This document shows positions 9,110-15,464 of a stretch of 31,109 nt of DNA, piece by piece. A program made the translations under genes and the position numbers. This DNA is from CAZYYO01 sp964650965 (GTDB lineage: Bacteria; Bacillota; Clostridia; Lachnospirales; Lachnospiraceae): the NCBI GenBank assembly GCA_964650965.1, contig CAZYYO010000028.1, positions 1 to 31,109 on the forward strand, written 5' to 3'. The notes under the pieces were generated by a model. That model was given only the letters and a program-made list of their open reading frames with translations, was not told the DNA's origin and ran no database searches. Each line of letters opens with the position of its first letter. The first letter of the stretch is position 1.

Positions 9110-10891
9110 TTAAATATACTCTCGCGATTTTTCATCTACATCATATTTTTTTGCGATTATATCATGGGATATTGCGGACAATACTCCATCTTCCAAGCAA
9201 AACGTCTCATCACAGATTTGTAGCAGCGTGGGGCGGTGGGTAATTATAAGACATGTTTTATTACGAAATTTACTCTGTAGATTTCGTACAATCTGTTGTT
9301 CTGTCTCCATATCCAACGAAGCCGTTGCCTCATCCAAAATCAGAATCACAGATGGTTTAATAATTGCACGGGCAATGGCTATTCTTTGTGCCTGTCCTTC
9401 CGAAATAGTACCACCCTTTTCCAGTAAAACAGCATCTAATCCCTGCGGAAGTTCCTGAACAAATTCCAATGCACACGCACATTCCAATGCTCTTCGTATC
9501 TCGTACTGTGAGGCACATGGATTACCTGCCAACATATTTTCCCGTATTGTTCCGGACATCAGTGTGTTTCCCTGGGGAACATAAGATATCAAACTCCGAA
9601 ACTCTTTTTGCAGACAGTACTCCTTTCCTCTTCTGTCATAAAGACAGATTTCTCCCTCCTGAGGATATATTAAAGATAACAGCATACGAACTAATGTTGT
9701 TTTTCCTGCACCACTTCGCCCTATAATGCCATAAATCCTTCCCGGAACAAAATCAAAATTCAGATGTTTAAACACTGTCTGCTTTGTTTTGTCATAAAAG
9801 AAGGTGACATCTCTACCACGCAATCCAATAGCATGATGCATCATTTCCTGCAACTCCTCTTCTTGTTGCTCGTTTTTATTCATTGGCTGTAGCTCTGATT
9901 CCTGAGGCATTTCCCAAATTTCCATTATACGGCCTGCTGATACCAGAACTCCTACCATTTGCTGTAATAAAGACTGCATCCCCATGATGGGTGTCTGTAC
10001 CTGACCAACCAGTGTAAGAAGAAGTGTCACTGTCCCATAGGTTATTTCCCCCTGAGTCAAACGCATCAGGCTCCACCCAAATGCAATGAGATACCCACCA
10101 GAGAATATTCCTCCCGTAACAGTTCCCAATGCAAAGCCTGCCAACGACTGCCTCTTAATAATTTGCATTCTTCTGGTCCAGAAATCTGTCATACGATTCT
10201 TGTTCTGCTTCTCCATGCAAAAGCTCTTCGTTACCACCAGATTCTCCATACTTTCCTGCATGAAAGCACGATATCTGGATTCATTTTCTCTTGCCTGCTT
10301 CTGAAATTTGGCTAAGATACGTCCCATAAATACCCCAAAAAGCATGCCGGCAGGTCCAAAGAATAATGCAAACACTGCTAAAATTGAATCATAGTGATAA
10401 AGGAGAGCAAATGCAGTAATCAGCTGAATAATGACGGACACTGTAGATGGCAGCATTTCAAACATACCGGAAGCTATCACGTCAATATCTCCTGTCATTC
10501 TAGTCATTATATCTCCACTGTGAAGTTTGGTAAGTGGAAGCCACTGAATCTCCATTAGTCTGCTATAAATTTCTTCTTTCAGAGAAAAGCCAAACCTCTC
10601 ATACAACCAAGTGCGAAGTACTCCGGTTCCATTACTAAATGCTATATTAAATAATGTTATCCCTACCAATAAGAGAAATAACGGAAAATGAAAGTCTGGC
10701 TGTGTTCCCGTAGCTTCATCTACCACTCGCTTATTAATTGCAGCGATACCAACCCCCATGACAGACACCAGCGAGTTCAAAAGAGATATGATAATCATTT
10801 GCATCAGCCAGGGGCGAACAAAATGAATTAACCATTCACCATAACGCACGGCTTCATGACGTTTCTTATAATATTTTTTTAAAATTTCCAC
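9110..10891 (-). CDS. ABC exporter, fused permease and ATPase, of the RiPP cassette
   Basis: This 593-aa half-transporter probably exports the mature peptide. Residues about 20-310 form a six-helix type I exporter membrane domain. The ATPase domain has Walker A GRSGAGKTT (about 392), Q-loop YVPQGN, signature ISEGQ (a variant of LSGGQ, about 494), Walker B VILILDEA and H-loop ITHRP. It has no N-terminal C39 peptidase domain, so leader removal must be done elsewhere, for example by the cassette's S24/S26-type peptidase. The start is GTG 10891, behind AAGGAG; the ATG two bases upstream is out of frame. It overlaps the end of the kinase-like gene by 26 bp, which suggests coupling. The gene alone would fit any exporter; the context assigns it to the peptide. 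Confidence 0.88.
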   Translation of the reverse strand: MEILKKYYKKRHEAVRYGEWLIHFVRPWLMQMIIISLLNSLVSVMGVGIAAINKRVVDEATGTQPDFHFPLFLLLVGITLFNIAFSNGTGVLRTWLYERFGFSLKEEIYSRLMEIQWLPLTKLHSGDIMTRMTGDIDVIASGMFEMLPSTVSVIIQLITAFALLYHYDSILAVFALFFGPAGMLFGVFMGRILAKFQKQARENESRYRAFMQESMENLVVTKSFCMEKQNKNRMTDFWTRRMQIIKRQSLAGFALGTVTGGIFSGGYLIAFGWSLMRLTQGEITYGTVTLLLTLVGQVQTPIMGMQSLLQQMVGVLVSAGRIMEIWEMPQESELQPMNKNEQQEEELQEMMHHAIGLRGRDVTFFYDKTKQTVFKHLNFDFVPGRIYGIIGRSGAGKTTLVRMLLSLIYPQEGEICLYDRRGKEYCLQKEFRSLISYVPQGNTLMSGTIRENMLAGNPCASQYEIRRALECACALEFVQELPQGLDAVLLEKGGTISEGQAQRIAIARAIIKPSVILILDEATASLDMETEQQIVRNLQSKFRNKTCLIITHRPTLLQICDETFCLEDGVLSAISHDIIAKKYDVDEKSREYI

Positions 10892-11807
10892 ATTCCTGCT
10901 CCTTTAGGATCTGATTTCTTGTAAGAACAGCTGCTTCTTTATCTGGTCTACATCCCAGGTGATACATAGGTACCCGCTGTGATAATCGCTTTAACACAAG
11001 AATCGCCTGATCCATGTATTCTTCATCCCACATAGGCAGATGGCCCTGCTGTAGTAATATATGAAATGCTTCCTGCGTAGACAAACGACGAATTTGATTT
11101 TCCTTCTCCTTACCAAGATGAACCATCGCTGCAACTTTTCCATTGTCCTGACACAGAATATGATCGCTGCCATCCCATGGCATTCCATATGCCACTGCTC
11201 CCTGTTTCGTTGGATACACTGCCGGGGCATCACTTGATATAATTTTACTGTGGAATGTATCCTGCCACAATCTTGCCTGGGTTGATTTTCCCATTCCACT
11301 GGACCCCATAAACAGGACTGCTGCACCTCTTTCCAATACACAGGAAGCATGCATAATAATTCCTTGACATGCAGGAAGAATTCCGTCCATGGCAACTCTC
11401 ATCCCATTTAAGCATTCATCACCTTCGACGCTCGGATAAATAATTCCTTTTTTATAATCATTGGAAATCCATACCCGACCTATATACTTTTCCTCCCTTC
11501 TGTCTTCCTGGACACGATATTCATCTGGTGGAATTTCTTCCTGTAATAAACGGGTCATTTCCTCTCTTCGATATTCATTATTACTTCTGGATAAAAAAAG
11601 CCATCCGTTTCTCCATGGAGTAACGTGAGAATCTCCCACCTGTAGAACCACTTTTGGGGGAACAAGAATCTTCTGACGACTTACATCAAAAGAAATCATA
11701 TGGTTGGACGAACAGGGGATTTGAAACTGTTCCCATTCTTTGCTTAGAGGTATTGAAGGCATGATTACTTTCAGATTTGCAAAAAAGAATTCTTGTAAAA
11801 TCATCAT
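10866..11807 (-). CDS. HPr-kinase-like (HprK C-domain) protein, putative peptide kinase
   Basis: This 313-aa protein has a beta-rich N-terminal half and a C-terminal P-loop module like the HPr kinase/PEP-carboxykinase fold: HAS (residues 153-155), Walker A GSSGMGKST (168-176), then an acidic SSDAPAVYP strand. It is not the housekeeping HprK: that protein's N-terminal domain and its conserved motif after Walker A are not visible. Relatives of this type are known in some lasso-peptide clusters, where they phosphorylate the peptide C-terminus (paeninodin pathway). Here the likely partner is the cassette's precursor, by inference. Its ATG overlaps the radical SAM stop codon (ATGA), so translation is coupled. 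The substrate residue is unknown. Confidence 0.75.
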   Translation of the reverse strand: MMILQEFFFANLKVIMPSIPLSKEWEQFQIPCSSNHMISFDVSRQKILVPPKVVLQVGDSHVTPWRNGWLFLSRSNNEYRREEMTRLLQEEIPPDEYRVQEDRREEKYIGRVWISNDYKKGIIYPSVEGDECLNGMRVAMDGILPACQGIIMHASCVLERGAAVLFMGSSGMGKSTQARLWQDTFHSKIISSDAPAVYPTKQGAVAYGMPWDGSDHILCQDNGKVAAMVHLGKEKENQIRRLSTQEAFHILLQQGHLPMWDEEYMDQAILVLKRLSQRVPMYHLGCRPDKEAAVLTRNQILKEQECGNFKKIL

Positions 11808-12988
11808 TTTCCTTCTCCCCTCTGGAATTGAGATTTCTGTTTTGGCACATCCACCAGCAGGCTTTTACTAATAAGTCCTTCTGCCATCAGGCTTCTGGTT
11901 CTGTCACAAATATATGGATCTGCATGTCCTTTGGGAGCGTTTTGCATATGAATCGCCGGACATAAATTGCAGACTTTCTGATATGCACAATTCTGACACT
12001 CTGCTGGAACAGGATAACTATTGGCAATATCTCCCAGCTTATCCCAAACAGATACAAAATTATTTTCTTCTAATCGGTATGCCTCTTTTAAATCAAAGCA
12101 TCCCTTCATATTCCCCTGCCAATCGATACAAAACATAGCATGCCCTGCACTACAAAGAATTCCCTGACGGGGCTTTCCCTGCGTGCTAGGAAGTGGAAGT
12201 GACTCCATTGGCACCGGCTCTTCTCTATGTGTATTCAATGCCTTATGTATCTTCAGATATTCTGTCAATTTTAAATCAAACTGAGATAGGTTTCTTCCCG
12301 TATCTCCCCTGGGTTCATTTAAATCATTATTAACAATGAGATGTATTTCATTGTCTCGGGCAAATTTCTGTATTGCTAATGCATCCTCTTTTCCCAAAAA
12401 TTTACTGGGCGTAATAGATAGCACAATGCGACACCCTATTGCTTTTGCTAGAATTACATTGCTCTGTACTTTGGCAAGGCACCTGTGACCAGTTACCCGC
12501 AGATACCCTTCTTCTGTTCCTCCATACATAGTAATCTGAATCGATGATGGCGGATGGTTAATAAAGAATTTGATTCTCTCTTTCGTTAAGAGCAGTCCAT
12601 TGGTCATGACTGTTGTTTGTATCCCCTTTTCATACAGATACAAATATATCTCGTCAAAATCAGGATGCATCATTGCCTCTCCTCCTGTCAGCTGTGCATG
12701 AAGCATCCCCAGATTTACTGCCTGTTCCATCCAGGAAATCCATTGGCGGCCTGATAATAACTCTTTCCCCTGCATCTGCTTGGTGGTCAAGTGTACATAG
12801 CACATTTTACAATCCAAATTACATAAGGGCGTCAGTTCAAACACACCAAGTTCCGGCTTATGAGCTTTTCGATACATCTGATTCACAGTTTTGAAGAAGA
12901 GTCTGCTCTTCTCCCCATCATTCAAAGCATCCCCCTGTTCTTCTAATATCCTTACTGCATCTATTAATTTATCTTTTTTTTCTTTCAC
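11804..12988 (-). CDS. Radical SAM/SPASM peptide maturase
   Basis: This enzyme of about 394 aa is expected to modify the precursor peptide encoded just upstream. The radical SAM cluster motif CNLDCKMC gives Cys56, Cys60 and Cys63, followed by the SAM-binding TGGEA. A C-terminal SPASM-type region has spaced cysteines (CSAGHAMFC, MKGC, CQNCAYQKVCNLC) for auxiliary iron-sulfur clusters. Such enzymes form thioether, C-C or other crosslinks, or epimerise residues; the outcome cannot be read here. The start is uncertain. I chose GTG 12988, with GGGAG 7 bp ahead, because it lies past a terminator-like hairpin. ATG 13030 (GGAGG, 5-bp spacing) and ATG 13042 are alternatives but place the hairpin inside the coding start. 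The stop overlaps the kinase-like gene. Confidence 0.88.
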   Translation of the reverse strand: MKEKKDKLIDAVRILEEQGDALNDGEKSRLFFKTVNQMYRKAHKPELGVFELTPLCNLDCKMCYVHLTTKQMQGKELLSGRQWISWMEQAVNLGMLHAQLTGGEAMMHPDFDEIYLYLYEKGIQTTVMTNGLLLTKERIKFFINHPPSSIQITMYGGTEEGYLRVTGHRCLAKVQSNVILAKAIGCRIVLSITPSKFLGKEDALAIQKFARDNEIHLIVNNDLNEPRGDTGRNLSQFDLKLTEYLKIHKALNTHREEPVPMESLPLPSTQGKPRQGILCSAGHAMFCIDWQGNMKGCFDLKEAYRLEENNFVSVWDKLGDIANSYPVPAECQNCAYQKVCNLCPAIHMQNAPKGHADPYICDRTRSLMAEGLISKSLLVDVPKQKSQFQRGEGK

Positions 12989-13005
12989 AATATTTCTCCC
13001 AACTG

Positions 13006-13038
13006 AAAAAAGGCACGGAAATATTTTCATCCGTGCCT
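13006..13038 (-). terminator. Terminator-like hairpin between the precursor and radical SAM genes
   Basis: On the minus strand AGGCACGGA (13038-13030) pairs perfectly with TCCGTGCCT (13019-13011) across a 10-nt loop. A run of six Ts follows immediately. It starts 15 bp after the precursor stop codon. Partial termination here would make far more precursor than enzyme mRNA. The 5' arm also covers the GGAGG/ATG start at 13040-13028. Confidence 0.75.
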
Positions 13039-13052
13039 CCATACCTTGTTTT

Positions 13053-13295
13053 TTATGCCTGATATTTACTTTTGTATGTTTTGCCACCAATATTAAATGT
13101 TCCGGCATCATCTCCAGCGCATCCAAAAACTGCATAGCTGTTGTTACCAAGCTTACCATTAACTACATCACACAATGCCAATGTTCCGTTTGTAAACTTG
13201 CTTCCGTTGTTCCATGCGTCACATCCTGCTGCAGCAACCTGCTCTTTTGCATTGAAGCTTACCTTAAAGGTCTCCATTTTCTGATACTGTTTCAT
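13053..13295 (-). CDS. Putative RiPP precursor peptide with three evenly spaced Cys
   Basis: This 80-aa peptide is the probable substrate of the cassette. The start is ATG 13295 (MKQYQKME), seven bases behind AGGAGG; ATG 13301 is too close to that site. The leader is Lys/Gln-rich (METFKVSFNAKEQ). The rest is rich in Gly, Asn and Asp, with Cys at 25, 42 and 59, exactly 17 apart, and recurring NG, NNG, GNN and DDAG. The tail is KTYKSKYQA. There is no signal peptide. It sits between the nucleotidyltransferase and radical SAM genes, the usual precursor position, and is followed by a terminator-like hairpin. I recognise no named RiPP class, and the core boundary is unknown. That it is expressed and modified is inferred. 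Confidence 0.78.
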   Translation of the reverse strand: MKQYQKMETFKVSFNAKEQVAAAGCDAWNNGSKFTNGTLALCDVVNGKLGNNSYAVFGCAGDDAGTFNIGGKTYKSKYQA

Positions 13296-13319
13296 TTTCA
13301 TACCTCCTGATTTTATTTT

Positions 13320-13341
13320 TTCATACGCTTATGCATATGAA
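13320..13341 (-). promoter_or_regulatory. Hairpin in the leader upstream of the precursor gene
   Basis: On the minus strand TTCATATGC pairs with GCGTATGAA (one G-T wobble) over a 4-nt ATAA loop, and runs of A follow. It lies about 25 bp before the precursor start, inside the 125-bp gap after the nucleotidyltransferase gene. That gap may also hold an internal promoter (TATAGT near 13350), but no good -35 box is visible. Confidence 0.35.
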
Positions 13342-13420
13342 TGAATGAAACTATATTTACTTTACCACCGGTGATGCATGGCATCATCATAAAATCTTGC
13401 CCTGATATCATGTAATATTG

Positions 13421-14626
13421 TTATTTTCTTATCCCCAGATTTTGTAAAAGTTCCCATCGTTCTTTCGGAAACTGTAAGTCCTTTGTCCAAATAAGATTTT
13501 TCATCCTTTTTTTCCCTATTGTATACATTTCTCCCAGGCTTAACTTATTGCGAAGCTGCCAAGCTGTGGTAACATTTCTCGCTAACAGCCTGACTTTCAA
13601 AGCGAATGCATTGATACCTGAAAGCTGTTGATTGCAATACAAATCATAGAGAGTAACTGCTTCCTGTCTGTTTTCCAAATGAATGCAAAAGTCTCTTAAC
13701 AACGCTTTGGCATCATTTCGGTCATTATCCGTTGGCTGAACCCCTGTTATCTTCTGTAGCTCATGTTGAAATCCAAAATATAGATTTCCAATCAACAAAA
13801 CCATGAAAAAAAATCTTTGATAAGAAAGTTCCTCCAATCTATTCTGCAGCTCTTTTTGTCGTATCTGTGTCTGATATTTGTAGAAATACGCATTGCAGTC
13901 TAAAATCTGACGTACTTCTTCCTCTCCATGTAGATAATGATTAATCAAATGACTGATAATAAACAACATATGCTCTGTATGGTCTAAAGTCCATAGAATC
14001 TGCCCCTTATTTTCCACTGAAACAAAAGCATTCTGTGGATATACTAGAATTGCTGGTGAACTCTTCTGTGATTCTACCAAAAGCTCATCTCCATTGCACA
14101 GCTGTACATGAAGCTCCACATGACCAAGAATAGGATGCATCAATTCTCCATGGTGGGTTCCCGGAATTCTCTTCTCCACCTTCCATCCCTGGCTCTTAAT
14201 CATTTGATACAGTTTCTTTTCATGACATTTATCTACGTATAAATCTACGTCACATCCACTTCGTTGTTCAGGATATTTATAAGCACTTGCAAGTGCAAGG
14301 CCTTTAAGTACTGCTGATTCGATTCCCTGTGCGTATAATTCTCCCTGCCACTTCTGTAATACCTGAGTAGCCACAATGCGTCCGAAAGCATCATGGTATA
14401 TCTCCTCCATCCAACTGAAATACAGTTCAGAAGGACAATTCAGCCCTTGTCCTTTCTTTAAAGCAAATCCTGCAAAAGGATCCAATTGCAGTTCTTTTGC
14501 CCGCCTACTGATTTGCTTCCATTCGTTTTCTGATATTTTATCCTGCATACTATTCCATTCCTGTATAGGATTGGTTCCCCAGATTCCATGCCTCGTTAAA
14601 CAAAAAACCACTTGATCTATATCCAT
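13421..14626 (-). CDS. Nucleotidyltransferase-family protein (NTP_transf_5-like) of the RiPP cassette
   Basis: This 401-aa protein has the nucleotidyltransferase-like core seen in PF14907 proteins: LKGLALASAYKYPEQRSGCDVDLYV near residues 108-133, with two acidic residues (D-x-D) suited to metal binding, preceded by the conserved KG. A His-rich strand (HVELHVQL) follows. The C-terminal half is helical. PF14907 proteins occur in several peptide-modification clusters. One, PsmN of the pseudomycoidin lasso pathway, acts together with the peptide kinase on the phosphorylated peptide. A similar second step on this precursor is an inference. AAAGGA stands ahead of the ATG; the peptidase gene ends 38 bp upstream. 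Confidence 0.75.
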   Translation of the reverse strand: MDIDQVVFCLTRHGIWGTNPIQEWNSMQDKISENEWKQISRRAKELQLDPFAGFALKKGQGLNCPSELYFSWMEEIYHDAFGRIVATQVLQKWQGELYAQGIESAVLKGLALASAYKYPEQRSGCDVDLYVDKCHEKKLYQMIKSQGWKVEKRIPGTHHGELMHPILGHVELHVQLCNGDELLVESQKSSPAILVYPQNAFVSVENKGQILWTLDHTEHMLFIISHLINHYLHGEEEVRQILDCNAYFYKYQTQIRQKELQNRLEELSYQRFFFMVLLIGNLYFGFQHELQKITGVQPTDNDRNDAKALLRDFCIHLENRQEAVTLYDLYCNQQLSGINAFALKVRLLARNVTTAWQLRNKLSLGEMYTIGKKRMKNLIWTKDLQFPKERWELLQNLGIRK

Positions 14627-14664
14627 CTATTTATCCTTTCTTGTTCTGCCAATGAGTATCATTG

Positions 14665-15105
14665 TCATTTCAAATACCAGGTAATAAGCCTGTCTCTTAT
14701 GGGAAACAACAGCATCCAAAGTCTTCCCCATAAGTGGAGAGGAAGACTTTGGAAGTTCACCCATTTCCCATTTCGTTTCATGCCAACTGCAATGCCGATT
14801 ACATCTGATATAGGAATCCATGGGTCCACCTTAATATTTCCATCCCCCAGGGTTTGAACCATGTCACCTTGTATTTTATAAACACGATGTAACATATAAT
14901 GTGCCTGTCTCAACTGTGCTCGAACTAAAACAATATCACCCTTTTTCACCGGAGATGTACGAGGCAAAACAATAACCTCATCCATGTTATTTCGAATGAG
15001 CGGGGTCATAGAAATCCCACTAACACAAAAGTGTAGTGGGATTTCTCTCTTTTTTTCTTTAAGTGCAAGAAAATACCATTCTTCAATTCCAATATTCTGT
15101 AGCAT
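14665..15105 (-). CDS. S24/S26-type serine peptidase, possible leader peptidase
   Basis: This 146-aa protein keeps the signal-peptidase-fold motifs: box B SGISMTP (nucleophile Ser32), box D YMLHRVYKI with His73 where bacterial type I enzymes have the catalytic Lys, and box E LGDGN (residues 87-90). A His base is typical of the SipW/ER-type branch. Unlike ordinary signal peptidases it has no N-terminal membrane anchor. Its C-terminus (LWGRLWMLLFPIRDRLITWY) is amphipathic and may sit on the membrane. Such small S24/S26 proteins recur beside PqqD-like and nucleotidyltransferase genes in peptide clusters. Leader cleavage is a reasonable but unproven role, since the exporter lacks a peptidase domain. 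GAGAGG precedes the ATG; the PqqD gene ends 18 bp upstream. Confidence 0.75.
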   Translation of the reverse strand: MLQNIGIEEWYFLALKEKKREIPLHFCVSGISMTPLIRNNMDEVIVLPRTSPVKKGDIVLVRAQLRQAHYMLHRVYKIQGDMVQTLGDGNIKVDPWIPISDVIGIAVGMKRNGKWVNFQSLPLHLWGRLWMLLFPIRDRLITWYLK

Positions 15106-15123
15106 TTGCTTATTCCTCTCTTG

Positions 15124-15393
15124 CTATGATTTTGATAAAATATGATAAGAATCAAGCTGTTCAAGCAATTGTTCTAAATCCTTGGTTACTTCCTCCCTGG
15201 ATACATCATATTGGGACAAAACACTGTCAATTAAATCCTCTTTTGATACTCCCTGCTTTAATTTTTCCCAAACACAGGCTGCCGTTTCGGATAGAATCAG
15301 CGTTCCAGAGAAACGCATCATCTCATCCCCCGTAGGAATCACCATATAATCATCCAGTACTTTTTTCAATTCATAATTTTTTTTTATTTTCAT
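15124..15393 (-). CDS. PqqD-family RiPP recognition element
   Basis: This 89-aa protein matches the PqqD pattern: an early strand pair (DYMVIPTGDEMMRFSGTLILSETAACVWEKL), a helix, then the VSREEVTKDLEQLLEQL helix and a final short strand. PqqD-like domains bind the leader of RiPP precursors and bring them to the modifying enzyme, so this is the probable docking partner for the peptide at 13053-13295. GAGGAA stands ahead of ATG 15393. It is the first gene of the cassette. Only 71 bp separate it from the rhamnosidase stop, with no terminator and no convincing promoter, so read-through from that operon is possible. Confidence 0.82.
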   Translation of the reverse strand: MKIKKNYELKKVLDDYMVIPTGDEMMRFSGTLILSETAACVWEKLKQGVSKEDLIDSVLSQYDVSREEVTKDLEQLLEQLDSYHILSKS

Positions 15394-15464
15394 TTTACTT
15401 CCTCATATCTATACAATCGCTAATATATTGTTTCATAAATTTTTTCACCGAATTTAATCTGTTG

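Noticed and set aside
10866..11807. Housekeeping HPr kinase/phosphorylase
   Set aside because: Only the P-loop half is similar; the N-terminal domain and the conserved motif after Walker A are not visible, and the gene is locked into the peptide cassette.
13220..13240. Lipobox-like AAGC in the precursor peptide
   Set aside because: No hydrophobic signal segment precedes it; the leader is charged, so lipoprotein processing is unlikely.
12891..13310. Plus-strand reading frame of 139 codons antisense to the precursor
   Set aside because: It lies opposite two better-supported genes (precursor and radical SAM), each with a ribosome site and family motifs or fitting context, and has no recognisable domain.
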